From NCBI GenBank assembly GCA_947453965.1, contig CANGIQ010000009.1, forward strand, positions 36,331-100,330: a DNA stretch of 64,000 bases, in the 5' to 3' direction. Source of the stretch: Comamonadaceae bacterium. GTDB taxonomy: Bacteria; Pseudomonadota; Gammaproteobacteria; Burkholderiales; Burkholderiaceae_C. The position numbers were made by a program, and so were the translations under genes. A model generated the notes under the pieces. It saw only the letters and a list, made by a program, of their open reading frames with translations. It was not told the origin of the DNA and ran no database searches. Positions 34,921 to 46,488 of the stretch are shown here, piece by piece (position 1 is the first letter of the stretch; each line of letters begins with the position of its first letter).

Positions 34921-35672
34921 GCTGATTTCTCCTCTTCGGCGGCGGGTGCGACAGGCGGCTTCACGGCTGCCATCTTCACCACGGTGACGCGGTCACGTGC
35001 TTTGACACGCACCTGGTCTGCCGGGTTTTGGTATTTGCTGTCTTTGCGTGCGCGCAGGGTCAAGGCAATGGCGGCAATCAAGGCCACCAACAAGATCAGC
35101 GCGGCCACTTGCACAGGGTAGAGATACTGGGTGTACAACAACACGCCCAACTCTTTGGTGTTGGAGACTTGTGCCACCACCACATGGCCCACATCCGCAG
35201 CAGGCGCAGAAGCGACTTGCAAAGCAGCAGAGGCCGCGTCAACGGCCGACGATGCCGCGTTTGCAGGCGCGGACACAGCAGCAGGCATTACCAGCTGCGT
35301 TGCCGCTGGTTTGTGGGGTTCGCTGATGCGAAAGCCACCCAACAACACAGCGGCCAACTCCAGCGCAATCACAGCGCCCATCGTGGCGGCCAGCGGAAAG
35401 TGTTTCCAAAAGCCTTGGCGAATGCTGTCGATGTTGATGTCCAACATCATCACCACAAACAAGAACAACACCATCACCGCACCCACGTACACGAGCACGA
35501 GCGCGATGGAGAGGAATTCCGCTTGCAGCAACATCCACACGCCGGAGGCTTGGAAAAATGCCAAGACCAAGTACAGCGCCGCGTGCACGGGATTGCGCGC
35601 CGTGATGACGCGGAAAGCCGCAAACAGCAAGACTGCTGAGAAGGCGTAGAAAAGAGCCGACTTCACATCCAT
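34917..35672 (-). CDS. nuoJ: NADH-quinone oxidoreductase subunit J
   Basis: Membrane subunit of complex I with five helices; residues [16 protein letters not shown] in helix 3 are typical. The product is 251 residues from the ATG at 35672 (M-D-V-K-S-A-L-F); ATGs at 35684 and 35687 would add four or five residues. Longer than E. coli NuoJ (184) because of an alanine-rich hydrophilic insertion at about residues 120-165 and a charged C-terminal tail ending in E-E-E-K-S-A. Gene order I-J-K is kept. Confidence 0.95.
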   Translation of the reverse strand: MDVKSALFYAFSAVLLFAAFRVITARNPVHAALYLVLAFFQASGVWMLLQAEFLSIALVLVYVGAVMVLFLFVVMMLDINIDSIRQGFWKHFPLAATMGAVIALELAAVLLGGFRISEPHKPAATQLVMPAAVSAPANAASSAVDAASAALQVASAPAADVGHVVVAQVSNTKELGVLLYTQYLYPVQVAALILLVALIAAIALTLRARKDSKYQNPADQVRVKARDRVTVVKMAAVKPPVAPAAEEEKSA

Positions 35673-35695
35673 AAGTACGTCCATCATCAAATCTT

Positions 35696-36208
35696 TCAAC
35701 GGTATTTGGCGTCCGCAGCTTTGTTGGCTGCGATTTCGGGTTCGTAGCGGTCGCCCACTGCCAACAACATCTCTTTGGTGAAATACAAATCACCGCGCTT
35801 TTCGCCGTGGTACTCAAAGATGTGGGTTTCAACAATCGAATCGACGGGGCAGCTCTCTTCGCAGAAACCGCAGAAGATGCACTTGGTTAAATCGATGTCA
35901 TAGCGGGTGGTGCGACGACTGCCGTCCGCACGCTGGTCCGACTCGATGGTGATGGCCATGGCGGGGCACACGGCTTCGCACAGTTTGCAGGCAATGCAAC
36001 GCTCTTCGCCGTTTTCATACCGGCGCAAGGCATGCAAGCCACGGAAACGAGGTGACAAAGGTGTCTTCTCTTCCGGGAACTGGATGGTGATGCTGCGCGA
36101 GAACATGTACTTGCCGGTCAGGGCCATGCCTTTGAACAGCTCGGTCAAAAGGAAGCTCGACAAAAAGTCGCGCAACGAGAAAGGAGCGGAATGTGTAGTT
36201 GTGGTCAT
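35696..36208 (-). CDS. nuoI: NADH-quinone oxidoreductase subunit I
   Basis: Peripheral-arm subunit holding clusters N6a and N6b: [12 protein letters not shown] and [12 protein letters not shown], a classic double ferredoxin, in 170 residues. It passes electrons toward NuoB. An N-terminal amphipathic segment contacts NuoH, whose gene ends 3 bases upstream. Confidence 0.97.
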   Translation of the reverse strand: MTTTTHSAPFSLRDFLSSFLLTELFKGMALTGKYMFSRSITIQFPEEKTPLSPRFRGLHALRRYENGEERCIACKLCEAVCPAMAITIESDQRADGSRRTTRYDIDLTKCIFCGFCEESCPVDSIVETHIFEYHGEKRGDLYFTKEMLLAVGDRYEPEIAANKAADAKYR

Positions 36209-36211
36209 GAC

Positions 36212-37294
36212 TTAATTCCAGATATTCCAAGGTGTTTGAATCCAAACACCCACCACCAACAACCAAACCAAGGTGACGGGAATGAACACCTTCCAACCCA
36301 AGCGCATGATTTGGTCATAGCGATAACGTGGGAACGTGGCACGCACCCACAAGAACATGGTCACGACCACAAAGGTCTTGATACCTAACCAAATCCAGCC
36401 AGGGATGGCGTTGAACAAGGCGTTGTCGATGGGTGACAACCAGCCGCCCAAGAACATCACCACGGACAACATGGACACCAAGATCATGTTGGCGTATTCA
36501 GCCAAGAAGAACATGGCGAACGACATGCCCGAGTACTCGATCATGTGGCCGGCCACAATTTCTGACTCACCTTCCACCACGTCAAACGGGTGACGGTTGG
36601 TTTCAGCCAAACCGGAGATGAAGTAAATCAGGAACACGGGCAGCAAAGGCAACCAGTTCCACGACAAGAAATTCAAACCCGCGTCAGCCATGCTGCCTTT
36701 GGCTTGGCTCATCACGATGTCGGTCATGTTCAAGCTATTGCACGTCATCAACACGATCACAAAGCAAAAGCCCATCGCGATTTCGTAGCTCACCATCTGC
36801 GCCGATGCGCGCATAGCGCCCAAGAACGCGTACTTGGAGTTCGAGGCCCAGCCCGCGATGATCACGCCGTACACCTCCAAGGAGGTGATGGCCATCAAGA
36901 ACAACAAACCGGCATTGACGTTCGCCAAGGCGACGTCGGGACCAAATGGAATCACAGCCCAAGCCGCCAGCGCGGGCATGATGGTCATGATCGGGCCCAA
37001 CAAGAACAAACCTGTCGAGGCCTGGGTCGGAATGATGATCTCTTTGGTCAACAGCTTGAGCGCGTCAGCGATCGGCTGCAACAAACCACCAGGGCCTGTG
37101 CGGTTGGGGCCCTTGCGAATTTGGGTGTAACCAATGGCCTTGCGCTCCCACAAGGTCAGGTAAGCCACGCATCCGAGCAAGGGCAAGAGCACGGCCACGA
37201 TTTTGAGCAAGGCCCACAGAACGGGCCAAGCCAGTGTGGTCCACCACACATCGGACAACAAGCCAAAGCCTGCGTTGTAAATGTTGTCAACCAT
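36212..37294 (-). CDS. nuoH: NADH-quinone oxidoreductase subunit H
   Basis: Membrane subunit forming the quinone chamber at the arm junction, 360 residues, about eight helices. Signatures: [22 protein letters not shown] and E-T-N-R-x-P-F-D-x-x-E-G-E-S-E. The ATG at 37294 is preferred over the GTG one codon earlier because the GGGAGG ribosome site is then well spaced. It overlaps the nuoG stop. Confidence 0.97.
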   Translation of the reverse strand: MVDNIYNAGFGLLSDVWWTTLAWPVLWALLKIVAVLLPLLGCVAYLTLWERKAIGYTQIRKGPNRTGPGGLLQPIADALKLLTKEIIIPTQASTGLFLLGPIMTIMPALAAWAVIPFGPDVALANVNAGLLFLMAITSLEVYGVIIAGWASNSKYAFLGAMRASAQMVSYEIAMGFCFVIVLMTCNSLNMTDIVMSQAKGSMADAGLNFLSWNWLPLLPVFLIYFISGLAETNRHPFDVVEGESEIVAGHMIEYSGMSFAMFFLAEYANMILVSMLSVVMFLGGWLSPIDNALFNAIPGWIWLGIKTFVVVTMFLWVRATFPRYRYDQIMRLGWKVFIPVTLVWLLVVGVWIQTPWNIWN

Positions 37295-39411
37295 CACAGG
37301 CCTCCCTTGGCATCAACCGAAGCTTGCTTCGCATCAGCAGTGAGCTGCAACGATGGTGCGCGACGCACCAAGCTGTCGAGTTGGTAAATCGCCGCCGTGG
37401 CAGGCTGCCCTGCCGCTGGGCTGACATCCACGCTGGCAGTGCATGTGTTGGACAACACAGCGTGCACATCGGCAGGAATCGCTTTGGCACGCACATCTTC
37501 GATGGTCTCGAAGTCGAAGCCTGGCACATGGAGCATCGAGCCCAACACGCGCAAGACTTTCCAGGCTGGACGTGTTTCGCCCAAAGGCTTGACCACACCG
37601 TGGAAGCTTTGCACGCGACCTTCGGTGTTGATGAAGGTGCCCGCTGTTTCGGTGAAGGGTGAGATGGGCAGGAGCACATCGCTGATGTCCATATTGGCCT
37701 TGAAGGGTGACAAGGTCACCACCATCTCGGCTTGGCCGATGGCGTGTGCAGCCGCTGCACCGTTGGCCGCGTCGAAGGCGGGTTCGGTGTTCAACAACAC
37801 CACCGCCTTCAAGCCACCTGTCAACATTTGACCCGCGTTCAGACCACCTGCCGTAGGCAAAGCGCCGACGACCTGGGCGCCCACGGTGTTGGCCGCTTCG
37901 CCGAGGTAACCCACGGTGGCGCCCGTTTGGGCACCGATCCAGTTGGCCAAGCTCAGCAAGCTCGATGCTTTGGCGTGATGCGCCGCTGCGTTGCCCAACA
38001 AAATCGCTTTGCGCTCACCGCCGGTCAATGACTTGGCGATGGCTTGTGCTTCTGCACGGTTGGCATTGCCTGCCACAGGAGAAGCAACACCGGTGATGAC
38101 ACCCACGGCCGCTGCGATGTCGGCCAAGGCTTGCACCCAATGGGCGGCATCCGCCACCAGGGTGTTGGCCACCGGCATGGCCCAGTCGTAGGCGTGGGCG
38201 TTCAAGGCATTGACCTTGCCACCGTTGCGCACGGCTTGGCGCAGACGTTGGGCCAACAAAGGTTGGTCTTTGCGCACGTTCGAACCAATCACCAACGCAC
38301 GTTGCAGCGTAGAGAGCGAAGCCACCGAAGTGCCCAACCAACGGGCTTTGCCCGCATGCTGGAAGTCTGCAGCGCGCAAACGTGTGTCGATGTTTTGGCT
38401 GCCCAAGCCGCGTGTCAGGCTCGCGGCCAAGTACAACTCTTCAGCGGTGCTGTGCGGGCTGGCCAAGGTGCCAATGGCTTGCGCACCGTGCTGGGCTTTG
38501 ACGCCTTGCAGGCCGTTGGCCACGTATTCGAGGGCGGTTTGCCAGTCGACTTCTTTCCATTCGCCGCCTTGCTTGAGCATGGGCGAAGTCAAACGGTCCG
38601 CACTGTCCAAGGCTTCGTAGCTGAAGCGGTCACGGTCTGCAATCCAGCATTCGTTGACGTCTTCGTTTTCCAACGGCACCACACGCATGACCTTGTTGTT
38701 CTTGACTTGAACAATCAGGTTGGCACCCGTGGCATCGTGGGGGCTGACCGATTTGCGGCGGCCCAACTCCCAAGTGCGTGCGCTGTAACGGAAAGGCTTG
38801 CTGGTCAAGGCACCCACGGGGCAGATGTCGATCATGTTGCCCGACAACTCCGAGTCCACAGATTGACCCACAAAGGTTTCAATCTGTGCATGCTCACCAC
38901 GGTGGGACATACCCAATTCCATGATGCCCGCCACTTCTTGGCCAAAGCGCACGCAACGTGTGCATTGGATACAGCGGCTCATCTCTTGCATGCTGACCAA
39001 AGGACCGACGTCCTTGGGATTCACGACACGTTTTTCTTCTTCGTAGCGTGAGGTGGTGCCACCATAGCCCACCGCCAAGTCTTGCAACTGGCACTCACCG
39101 CCTTGGTCGCAAATCGGGCAATCCAGCGGGTGGTTGATGAGCAAGAACTCCATCACCGACTGTTGAGCCTTGATGGCGCGTTCGCTCTTGGTGCGAACCA
39201 CCATGCCTTGCGTCACCGGCGTGGCGCAAGCGGGCATGGGCTTAGGAGCCTTCTCCACATCAACCAAGCACATGCGGCAGTTGGCCGCGATGCTGAGTTT
39301 CTTGTGATAACAAAAATGCGGAATGTAGGTACCGGCCTTCTCGGCCGCATGCATCACCATGCAGCCTTCTTGGACCTCTACCTTTTTACCGTCGAGTTCG
39401 ATTTCAATCAT
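37294..39411 (-). CDS. nuoG: NADH-quinone oxidoreductase subunit G
   Basis: Iron-sulfur subunit of the NADH arm, 705 residues. The N-terminal [2Fe-2S] domain has C-Y-H-K then A-A-N-C-R-M-C-L-V; then come [18 protein letters not shown] and [10 protein letters not shown] for [4Fe-4S] clusters, and a molybdopterin-oxidoreductase-like C-terminal domain that has lost catalysis. Shorter than E. coli NuoG (about 900), as usual for alpha- and betaproteobacteria. Confidence 0.97.
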   Translation of the reverse strand: MIEIELDGKKVEVQEGCMVMHAAEKAGTYIPHFCYHKKLSIAANCRMCLVDVEKAPKPMPACATPVTQGMVVRTKSERAIKAQQSVMEFLLINHPLDCPICDQGGECQLQDLAVGYGGTTSRYEEEKRVVNPKDVGPLVSMQEMSRCIQCTRCVRFGQEVAGIMELGMSHRGEHAQIETFVGQSVDSELSGNMIDICPVGALTSKPFRYSARTWELGRRKSVSPHDATGANLIVQVKNNKVMRVVPLENEDVNECWIADRDRFSYEALDSADRLTSPMLKQGGEWKEVDWQTALEYVANGLQGVKAQHGAQAIGTLASPHSTAEELYLAASLTRGLGSQNIDTRLRAADFQHAGKARWLGTSVASLSTLQRALVIGSNVRKDQPLLAQRLRQAVRNGGKVNALNAHAYDWAMPVANTLVADAAHWVQALADIAAAVGVITGVASPVAGNANRAEAQAIAKSLTGGERKAILLGNAAAHHAKASSLLSLANWIGAQTGATVGYLGEAANTVGAQVVGALPTAGGLNAGQMLTGGLKAVVLLNTEPAFDAANGAAAAHAIGQAEMVVTLSPFKANMDISDVLLPISPFTETAGTFINTEGRVQSFHGVVKPLGETRPAWKVLRVLGSMLHVPGFDFETIEDVRAKAIPADVHAVLSNTCTASVDVSPAAGQPATAAIYQLDSLVRRAPSLQLTADAKQASVDAKGGL

Positions 39412-39423
39412 GGCACTTATCCG

Positions 39424-40800
39424 TCAAACGTACGCCGGGACCATACAGGTCTTGTGCGTGATGTGGTGTTCAAATTCGTGGCGGAAATGCTTGATCATGC
39501 CGCGCACGGGCATGGCTGCTGCGTCTCCGAGGGCGCAAATCGTGCGACCCATGATGTTCTCGGCCACGTTGTCGAGCAAGGCCAAGTCGCTCTCGCGGCC
39601 CTCACCACGCTCAATGCGGTCGACCATGCGCCACAACCAGCCTGTGCCTTCGCGGCAAGGTGTGCATTGGCCGCATGACTCGTGCATGTAGAAGTAGCTC
39701 AAACGTTGCAGGCTCTTGACCATGCAGCGTGAATCGTCCATCACGATCACAGCGCCGGAGCCCAGCATGGAGCCAGCTTTGGCAATGCTGTCGTAGTCCA
39801 TGGTGCAGTCCATGATCACATTGGCAGGCAACACAGGAGCAGACGAACCACCAGGAATCACAGCTTTCAAGGTGCGCCCTTTGCGTACGCCACCGGCCAA
39901 CTCCAACAGTTTGGAGAAGGGGGTGCCCATGGGAATTTCGTAGTTGCCGGGACGCTCGACGTCACCGCTGACCGAGAAGATCTTGGTGCCACCGTTGTTG
40001 GGCTTGCCACATTCGAGGTAGGCCTGACCACCGTTGCGGATGATCCAAGGCACGGCCGCGAAGGTTTCGGTGTTGTTGATGGTGGTGGGCTTGCCGTACA
40101 AACCAAAGCTCGCGGGGAACGGTGGCTTGAAGCGGGGTTGACCTTTTTTGCCTTCCAGCGATTCCAACAAAGCCGTTTCTTCGCCGCAGATGTAAGCGCC
40201 AAAACCGTGGGCCGCATGCAGCTGGAAGCTGAAGTTGGAGCCCATGATGTGGTCACCCAAGAAGCCAGCTGCGCGGGCTTCTTCAAGCGCGGCTTCAAAA
40301 CGCTCGTAGGTTTGGAAGATTTCGCCGTGGATGTAGTTGTAGCCCACGCTGATGCCCATGGCATACGCAGCAATGGCCATGCCTTCGATCACGATGTGGG
40401 GGTTGTGCTGCAAGATCTCGCGGTCTTTGCAAGTCCCTGGCTCGCCCTCGTCCGAGTTACAGACCAAATACTTTTGGCCTGGGAACTGACGTGGCATGAA
40501 GCTCCACTTCAAGCCCGTGGGAAAGCCCGCACCGCCGCGACCACGCAGGCCAGACTCTTTGACCGTCGCAATGACTTGGTCTTGGGTCATGCCCGCCACG
40601 CCCGTTTCGGGGTTGGGGGCGCTGCCGTCTTGGCCCAAAATTTTGCGCAAAGCTTGGTAGCCGCCACGTGCCACATAGTCTTGCAGCGACCAGTTTTTGC
40701 CATCGAGGCCCGCCAGGATTTGGGGGCCGATGTGACGGTCGTGGAAACAGGTTTCCACCGCCGTGGTCTGGAATTGAGAAAGCACTTGTTGGAGGTTCAT
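39424..40800 (-). CDS. nuoF: NADH-quinone oxidoreductase subunit F
   Basis: NADH-oxidising flavoprotein of complex I, 458 residues. NADH/FMN motifs [13 protein letters not shown] and [10 protein letters not shown] are intact, and N3 cluster cysteines lie in [12 protein letters not shown]. The ATG at 40800 has AAGGAA five bases upstream; earlier starts fall inside nuoE. Confidence 0.97.
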   Translation of the reverse strand: MNLQQVLSQFQTTAVETCFHDRHIGPQILAGLDGKNWSLQDYVARGGYQALRKILGQDGSAPNPETGVAGMTQDQVIATVKESGLRGRGGAGFPTGLKWSFMPRQFPGQKYLVCNSDEGEPGTCKDREILQHNPHIVIEGMAIAAYAMGISVGYNYIHGEIFQTYERFEAALEEARAAGFLGDHIMGSNFSFQLHAAHGFGAYICGEETALLESLEGKKGQPRFKPPFPASFGLYGKPTTINNTETFAAVPWIIRNGGQAYLECGKPNNGGTKIFSVSGDVERPGNYEIPMGTPFSKLLELAGGVRKGRTLKAVIPGGSSAPVLPANVIMDCTMDYDSIAKAGSMLGSGAVIVMDDSRCMVKSLQRLSYFYMHESCGQCTPCREGTGWLWRMVDRIERGEGRESDLALLDNVAENIMGRTICALGDAAAMPVRGMIKHFRHEFEHHITHKTCMVPAYV

Positions 40801-40802
40801 GC

Positions 40803-41318
40803 TCATTCCTTCACCGAACGCAAGCCTGCGACCAGTTGGTCGAGCTTGTCGTTGCTCATGTAGCTGCACATGGTGCGGTCGTTCACCAACAACACGGGCG
40901 CATCGGCGCAAGCGCCCATGCATTCGCCGGGTTGCACCGTGAACACGCCGTCGGCAGTGGTTTCACCCACCTCGATGCCCAAGGTCTTGACCAAGTGCAT
41001 CAAAGCGCTCTGCCCGTTGCGCAATTGGCAAGGCAGGTTGGTGCACACGTTGATCTTGAACTTGCCAACAGGGTGTTGGTTGTACATGTTGTAGAAGGTG
41101 GTCACTTCGTGCACAGCCATCGGAGCCATGCCGAGCAACTCAGCAATCACGCGCTCGCTCTCGGCGCTCACATAGCCCTGCTCTTGCTGGGCAATCGACA
41201 AGCAGGCCATGACGGCAGATTGCTTCTGGTCGTCTGGGTATTTGGCGACTTCACGCGCGAAACGCGCATGAGCCTCGGCCGACAGCGCTGCGCTGTGGTG
41301 GGTGTTTTCAGAACTCAT
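40803..41318 (-). CDS. nuoE: NADH-quinone oxidoreductase subunit E
   Basis: Thioredoxin-fold [2Fe-2S] subunit (cluster N1a) of 171 residues that pairs with NuoF. The ligands are in C-T-N-L-P-C and C-M-G-A-C-A-D-A-P. The ATG overlaps the nuoD stop by four bases. Confidence 0.97.
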   Translation of the reverse strand: MSSENTHHSAALSAEAHARFAREVAKYPDDQKQSAVMACLSIAQQEQGYVSAESERVIAELLGMAPMAVHEVTTFYNMYNQHPVGKFKINVCTNLPCQLRNGQSALMHLVKTLGIEVGETTADGVFTVQPGECMGACADAPVLLVNDRTMCSYMSNDKLDQLVAGLRSVKE

Positions 41319-42568
41319 CGGTCAATTTCCCCGAACACAATGTCCATGGTGCCAATCACCGCCACGGTGTCAGCGATCATGTGGCCACGCGCCATTTCAT
41401 CCATGGCTGCCAAATGGGCAAAACCAGGGGCGCGAATTTTCAGTCGGTAAGGCTTGTTGGCACCGTCGCTCACGAGGTAGATGCCAAACTCACCCTTGGG
41501 ATGCTCAACGGCGGCATACGCTTCGCCTTCGGGCACGTGAAAACCTTCGGTGAAGAGCTTGAAGTGGTGAATCAACTCTTCCATGTTGGACTTCATGCCT
41601 TCACGGCTCGGTGCGGCCACCTTGTGGTTGTCTGTGATGACCGGACCGGGGTTGACGCGCAACCAGTCCACGCACTGCTTGATGATGCGGTTGGACTGGC
41701 GCATTTCTTCCACGCGCACCAGGTAACGGTCGTAGCAATCGCCGGTTTTGCCCACCGGGATATCGAAGTCCATGCGGTCGTACACATCGTAGGGTTGGTG
41801 CTTGCGCAAGTCCCAGGCCACGCCGGAGCCACGCAACATGGCGCCCGAGAAGCCCAAATTCTTGGCGCGCTCAGGCGTCACGATGCCCACATCGACCAAG
41901 CGCTGTTTCCAGATGCGGTTGTCGGTCAGCAGGGTTTCGTACTCATCGACCAACTTGGGGAAGCGCTGGGTGAAGTCGTCGATGAAGTCGAGCAAAGAGC
42001 CTTGGCGGTTTTCATTCAAACGTGCCACCGACTTGGCGTTGCGGACCTTGCTGGCCTTGTACTGCGGCATGGTGTCAGGCAAGTCGCGGTACACGCCGCC
42101 GGGACGGAAGTACGCCGCATGCATGCGCGCACCCGAGACGGCTTCGTACATGTCGAACAAGTCTTCACGTTCGCGGAAGCAGTAAATCAGGATGTTCATC
42201 GCGCCGCAGTCAAAACCATGGCAACCCAACCACAACAAGTGGTTGAGCAAACGCGTGATTTCGGCATACATCACGCGGATGTACTGGGCGCGCTCGGGCA
42301 CGTCAATGCCCATCATTTTTTCAATGGCCAGGCAGTAAGCGTGTTCGTTGCTCATCATCGACACATAGTCGAGACGGTCCATATAGGGCAACGATTGGAT
42401 GTAGGTCTTGCTCTCGGCCAGTTTTTCGGTGGCGCGATGCAACAAACCGATGTGAGGATCGGCGCGCTGCACCACTTCGCCGTCGAGTTCCAGCACCAAA
42501 CGCAACACACCGTGTGCGGCAGGATGCTGAGGGCCCAGGTTGAGGGTGTAGTTTTTGATATCAGCCAT
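41315..42568 (-). CDS. nuoD: NADH-quinone oxidoreductase subunit D
   Basis: Hydrogenase-derived 49 kDa subunit that binds quinone together with NuoB, 417 residues. The N-terminus shows [15 protein letters not shown] with the quinone-pocket histidine. Not fused to NuoC, unlike E. coli. It starts 2 bases after nuoC. Confidence 0.97.
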   Translation of the reverse strand: MADIKNYTLNLGPQHPAAHGVLRLVLELDGEVVQRADPHIGLLHRATEKLAESKTYIQSLPYMDRLDYVSMMSNEHAYCLAIEKMMGIDVPERAQYIRVMYAEITRLLNHLLWLGCHGFDCGAMNILIYCFREREDLFDMYEAVSGARMHAAYFRPGGVYRDLPDTMPQYKASKVRNAKSVARLNENRQGSLLDFIDDFTQRFPKLVDEYETLLTDNRIWKQRLVDVGIVTPERAKNLGFSGAMLRGSGVAWDLRKHQPYDVYDRMDFDIPVGKTGDCYDRYLVRVEEMRQSNRIIKQCVDWLRVNPGPVITDNHKVAAPSREGMKSNMEELIHHFKLFTEGFHVPEGEAYAAVEHPKGEFGIYLVSDGANKPYRLKIRAPGFAHLAAMDEMARGHMIADTVAVIGTMDIVFGEIDR

Positions 42569-42570
42569 GA

Positions 42571-43182
42571 TCAGTGCGTACCGCCGTAGTTGTCTTCGCG
42601 GATGATGCGCGGCGTAATCTCGCGCGGCTCGATGGTGACGGGTTGGTACACCACACGTTTTTGCTCGGCGTCGTAACGCATCTCGACGTGACCGGAGGTG
42701 GGGAAATCCTTGCGGAAAGGATGGCCCACAAAACCGTAGTCGGTCAGCAAACGACGCAAGTCCAAGTGACCTTCGAACACGATGCCATACAAATCGAAGG
42801 CTTCGCGTTCAAACCAATTCGCCGCGTTCCACACATCGTTGACCGAGGCCACGGCAGGCATGTCGTCGCTCACGGCAAACACGCGCACACGCAGACGCCA
42901 GTTGTGGCTGACCGACAGCAAATGGCTCACCACGGCAAAGCGTGGTGCATCGGTGAATTTGGAATGCGCGCCGTCTTTGTAACTCGAATAGTCGAGGCCA
43001 CACAAGTCCATCAGCTGCTCAAAGCCCAAACGCGCGTCATCGCGCAGGGTTTGGCAGACCGCGTGGTAATCCGCTGCAGAAACTGTCAACGTCAGCTCAC
43101 CCAACGCAGACTCCAGGTGCTTGACTCGACCACCCAGCACATCGTGCAAGGCCGCTTCAAGCGTTTGAATGGAATGACTCAT
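42571..43182 (-). CDS. nuoC: NADH-quinone oxidoreductase subunit C
   Basis: The 30 kDa peripheral-arm subunit, 203 residues from ATG 43182. The family signature [28 protein letters not shown] is intact, and P-F-R-K-D-F-P follows. The longer frame upstream overlaps nuoB and is not used. Confidence 0.97.
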   Translation of the reverse strand: MSHSIQTLEAALHDVLGGRVKHLESALGELTLTVSAADYHAVCQTLRDDARLGFEQLMDLCGLDYSSYKDGAHSKFTDAPRFAVVSHLLSVSHNWRLRVRVFAVSDDMPAVASVNDVWNAANWFEREAFDLYGIVFEGHLDLRRLLTDYGFVGHPFRKDFPTSGHVEMRYDAEQKRVVYQPVTIEPREITPRIIREDNYGGTH

Positions 43183-43196
43183 CTTCAATGTCCTCT

Positions 43197-43673
43197 TCAG
43201 CGCGCGATGGTGTTTTCGCGGCGAATCTTGCTTTGCAGTTGCAAGATGCCGTAGAGCAAAGCTTCCGCCGTAGGCGGGCAACCTGGCACATACACGTCCA
43301 CCGGCACCACACGGTCACAACCGCGCACCACCGAGTAGCTGTAGTGGTAGTAGCCACCGCCGTTGGCACATGAGCCCATGGACAAGACCCAGCGGGGTTC
43401 CGACATTTGGTCGTACACCTTGCGCAAGGCAGGCGCCATCTTGTTGCACAAAGTGCCCGCCACGATCATCAAGTCGGACTGACGTGGACTGGGACGGAAC
43501 AACATGCCAAAACGGTCGATGTCATAACGCGCCGCACCGGCATGCATCATCTCGACCGCGCAACAGGCCAAGCCGAATGTCATGGGCCACAAAGAGCCTG
43601 TTTTGGCCCAATTCACCACCGAGTCGTACGACGTGGTGATGAAGCCTTCTTTGAAAACGCCTTCAATTGCCAT
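43197..43673 (-). CDS. nuoB: NADH-quinone oxidoreductase subunit B
   Basis: Carries terminal cluster N2 that hands electrons to quinone; 158 residues. The ligands are the tandem cysteines C37-C38 plus C102 and C132. M-H-A-G-A-A-R-Y-D and [11 protein letters not shown] are typical. Located between nuoA and nuoC with short gaps. Confidence 0.97.
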   Translation of the reverse strand: MAIEGVFKEGFITTSYDSVVNWAKTGSLWPMTFGLACCAVEMMHAGAARYDIDRFGMLFRPSPRQSDLMIVAGTLCNKMAPALRKVYDQMSEPRWVLSMGSCANGGGYYHYSYSVVRGCDRVVPVDVYVPGCPPTAEALLYGILQLQSKIRRENTIAR

Positions 43674-43682
43674 AAGTGTTCC

Positions 43683-44042
43683 TTATTCCCAGTCGATGGC
43701 GCCCTTGATCCACATGTAGACGAAGCCGGCTACCAGGATGGCAAGGAAGATCATCATGTCGATGAAGCCAATGAAACCAATTTCCTTGAGTGCCACGGCC
43801 CAAGGGAACAAAAATGCGATTTCCAAATCAAACAAGATGAAGAGGATGGCGATCAAGTAGTAGCGCACGTCGAACTTCATGCGCGCGTCTTCAAAGGCCT
43901 CGAAGCCGCATTCGTAAGGGGAGTTTTTGGCCGGATCAGGACGATTCGGGCCCAAGATATAGCCCAGAACCTGGGGGGCAACCCCCACGCCAAGGCCCAC
44001 AAGGATAAACAGGAGGACGGGGAGGTATTGTTCTAAGCTCAT
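43683..44042 (-). CDS. nuoA: NADH-quinone oxidoreductase subunit A
   Basis: First gene of the complex I operon; a 119-residue subunit with three helices. The loop sequence [10 protein letters not shown] holds the cysteine conserved in the quinone-site loop, and [15 protein letters not shown] follows. A tRNA-Leu gene lies 88 bases upstream on the same strand. Confidence 0.97.
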   Translation of the reverse strand: MSLEQYLPVLLFILVGLGVGVAPQVLGYILGPNRPDPAKNSPYECGFEAFEDARMKFDVRYYLIAILFILFDLEIAFLFPWAVALKEIGFIGFIDMMIFLAILVAGFVYMWIKGAIDWE

Positions 44043-44130
44043 CGCAATCTCGCGGTATGACTATCGATTTTTAGTCAGCGAAGTTTGCTGGATCTGGTTG
44101 ACGCCAGATTGACAACAGACTTTTTTTGGA

Positions 44131-44215
44131 TGGTGCCGTCGGCGAGACTCGAACTCGCACAGCTTTCGCCACTACCCCCTCAAGATAGCGTGTCTACCAA
44201 TTTCACCACGACGGC
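44131..44215 (-). tRNA. tRNA-Leu (GAG anticodon)
   Basis: 85 bases with an encoded CCA end. The acceptor arms GCCGTCG and CGACGGC pair perfectly with discriminator A; the D arm contains TGGTAGA, the T loop GTTCGAGTC, and there is a long variable arm typical of leucine tRNA. The anticodon loop CTTGAGG gives anticodon GAG (44179-44181), reading CUC and CUU. It sits between secG and nuoA, a conserved proteobacterial location. Confidence 0.96.
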
Positions 44216-44324
44216 TTTGGGTTATTTGTTCATGACAAGCGAAGAGGGATAACGCTTGCTGAACAGCCTCAGAGTTTACCCTGAAAAGCGTTCTTTTCTC
44301 TCTGAGGCTTGAGGTTTTGTGTCT

Positions 44325-44678
44325 TTACTTGGTGGGAATTTGCGCGGCGCCAGAGGCGGCTTCCACCGCAGGTGCAGGAATCGCATTGGCGGCAGGCGCC
44401 ACTGTTGCATTTTCGAGCACGCTGCCCGAGCTGGCGGGACGCAAGTTACCAAAGTACGCCAAGGCCAAAGTGCAAACAAAAAACACCGTGGCCAACACAC
44501 CGGTGGTGCGTGACAAAAAGTTCGCGCCGCCGCTGGCACCAAACAGGCTGCCCGAGCTACCGCTGCCAAAAGCCGCACCCATGTCCGCACCTTTGCCGTG
44601 CTGAACCAAGATCAAACCGATCATGCCCAAGGCCGACAACAGCTGAACCACTTGGACAATGTTAAGAATCAAACTCAT
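44325..44678 (-). CDS. secG: Preprotein translocase subunit SecG
   Basis: Auxiliary SecYEG channel subunit of 117 residues with two membrane helices (about residues 5-25 and 55-75) and the conserved L-V-Q-H-G-K-G-A-D-M-G-A-A-F-G-S-G loop between them. The C-terminal tail is rich in alanine and proline, as in other betaproteobacteria. Located between tpiA and tRNA-Leu. Confidence 0.95.
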   Translation of the reverse strand: MSLILNIVQVVQLLSALGMIGLILVQHGKGADMGAAFGSGSSGSLFGASGGANFLSRTTGVLATVFFVCTLALAYFGNLRPASSGSVLENATVAPAANAIPAPAVEAASGAAQIPTK

Positions 44679-44704
44679 AGAAAACTCCGAAAAATGTATT
44701 CACT

Positions 44705-45463
44705 TCAACGCGCAGCTGCAGCAATGATGGTCAAAAAGTCCGCTGGCTTCAATGCAGCACCACCGATCAAGCCGCCATCAATATCAGCTTGGCTCAGCAA
44801 CTGAGCCGCATTGGCCGCGTTCATGCTGCCACCGTACAAAATTTGGACGCGATCGGCATGCTCGGTCGCGGCCTTCAATTGGGCGCGCAACACCGCATGC
44901 ACCGCTTGCGCTTGTTCTGGGGTGGCGGTTTTGCCAGTACCAATCGCCCACACAGGCTCATACGCGACCACGATTTCACTGATGCAATGGCCGTTGGCGT
45001 GAATCACAGCGGCCAATTGGCGCTTGACCACGTCTTCGGTTTGGCCCGCTTCACGCTCAGCCAATGTTTCGCCCACACACACGATGGGCGTGATGCCGGC
45101 AGACAAAGCACGTTGCGCCTTGGTGGCGACTTGCTCATCGGTTTCGCCGTGGTACTGGCGACGCTCGGAATGGCCCACGATGGCGTAACGCACCGCGAAG
45201 TCCTTCAACATGGCTGCTGAGACTTCACCGGTGTAAGCGCCCTGCTCATGGGCCGACAGGTCTTGCGAGCCCAGCGCCATGCCAGAGCCCGCGACGAGTT
45301 GCTGCACTTGCGCGAAATACGCGGCAGGCACACACACAGCGACAGCGGCTTGCTTGCCGTTCAAGGCTTGCGCCAAGCCTTGCTGCACACCATGCACCAA
45401 GGCTTCGTTGGCAACCAAGCTGCCATTCATCTTCCAATTTCCTGCGATGAGTTTTTGTTTCAT
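44705..45463 (-). CDS. tpiA: Triosephosphate isomerase
   Basis: Glycolytic TIM-barrel enzyme of 252 residues starting [14 protein letters not shown]. Catalytic features: lysine in N-W-K-M-N, histidine in V-G-H-S-E-R-R and glutamate in [12 protein letters not shown]. The ATG at 45463 overlaps the stop of the quinone oxidoreductase gene (TGATG) and has GGAG upstream; the TTG four codons earlier is rejected. Confidence 0.97.
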   Translation of the reverse strand: MKQKLIAGNWKMNGSLVANEALVHGVQQGLAQALNGKQAAVAVCVPAAYFAQVQQLVAGSGMALGSQDLSAHEQGAYTGEVSAAMLKDFAVRYAIVGHSERRQYHGETDEQVATKAQRALSAGITPIVCVGETLAEREAGQTEDVVKRQLAAVIHANGHCISEIVVAYEPVWAIGTGKTATPEQAQAVHAVLRAQLKAATEHADRVQILYGGSMNAANAAQLLSQADIDGGLIGGAALKPADFLTIIAAAAR

Positions 45464-46467
45464 CACACACTCCAAGTCAAAACAATTTTGCCCACGTGTT
45501 GGTTGGATTCCATCAAGCGATGCGCTTGGGCTGCACCATCGGCAGACGCTGCATCGAAGGTGGAATGAATCACAGGCTTGATACGGCCCGCTTCAATCAA
45601 AGGCCACACATGTTGGCGCAAGTTGTTGGCAATTGCAGTCTTGAACGCCACGGGGCGAGGACGCAAGGTCGACCCGGTGACGGTCAAACGGCGACGCAGC
45701 ACCAAACCGGCGTTGAATTCGCTCTTGATGCCGCCTTGCACCGCGATGATGACCAAGCGGCCATCTTCGGCCAAGCACTCGATTTCACGGGCCACATAGT
45801 CGCCCGCCACCATGTCGAGCACCACGTCCACGCCTTTGCCACCGGTCAGGCGCATGGCCTCGACCACAAAGTCATGGGTTTTGTAATTGATGGCATGGTC
45901 GGCGCCCAAAGCCACACAGGCCGCGCACTTGTCGTCGCTGCCTGCGGTGGCGATGACCGTCGCACCCATGGCCTTGGCCATTTGAATGGCCGTCACACCG
46001 ATGCCGCTGGAGCCGCCTTGGACCAACAAGGTCTCACCGGCTTGCAAACGACCGCGGTCAAACACATTGCTCCACACCGTGAAGAATGTCTCGGGCAACG
46101 AAGCTGCCTCAACATCGCTCAAGCCTTTGGGGGATGGCAAGCACTGGCCCACAGGCGCCACGCAATATTCAGCGTAGCCCCCACCCGCCACCAAGGCACA
46201 CACACGATCGCCCACCTTCAGATGCGCAGCCGCCATGGCGGCTGCGTCACCTGATTCAATGACACCTGCCACCTCCAAACCAGGCACGTCAGACGCGCCG
46301 GGGGGCACAGGGTAGTTGCCGGTTCGCTGCAACACGTCAGGGCGGTTGATGCCACTGGCGCTGACACGAATCAACAACTCGCCCGCACCGGCTTGCGGCA
46401 CCGCCCGTTGGGCAGGACGCAAGACCTCGGGGGCGCCGGGGGTAGAGATTTCAACAATGCGCATCAT
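45463..46467 (-). CDS. NAD(P)H quinone oxidoreductase, zinc-independent MDR family
   Basis: Medium-chain reductase of 334 residues resembling human PIG3 and bacterial quinone oxidoreductases. The nucleotide fold has [14 protein letters not shown] at about residue 150, and the N-terminal catalytic domain has [15 protein letters not shown]. Zinc ligands of alcohol dehydrogenases are absent. It reduces quinones using NADPH; exact substrate unknown. Start is ATG 46467 or the next codon. It lies between pnp and tpiA, a typical Burkholderiales order. Confidence 0.92.
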   Translation of the reverse strand: MMRIVEISTPGAPEVLRPAQRAVPQAGAGELLIRVSASGINRPDVLQRTGNYPVPPGASDVPGLEVAGVIESGDAAAMAAAHLKVGDRVCALVAGGGYAEYCVAPVGQCLPSPKGLSDVEAASLPETFFTVWSNVFDRGRLQAGETLLVQGGSSGIGVTAIQMAKAMGATVIATAGSDDKCAACVALGADHAINYKTHDFVVEAMRLTGGKGVDVVLDMVAGDYVAREIECLAEDGRLVIIAVQGGIKSEFNAGLVLRRRLTVTGSTLRPRPVAFKTAIANNLRQHVWPLIEAGRIKPVIHSTFDAASADGAAQAHRLMESNQHVGKIVLTWSV

Positions 46468-46488
46468 GTGTGACCTCTCAGTCGCAAT

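Noticed and set aside
44092..44109. Hairpin ATCTGG...CCAGAT between tRNA-Leu and nuoA
   Set aside because: Six base pairs with no T run following; may be a processing structure but is too weak to call a terminator.
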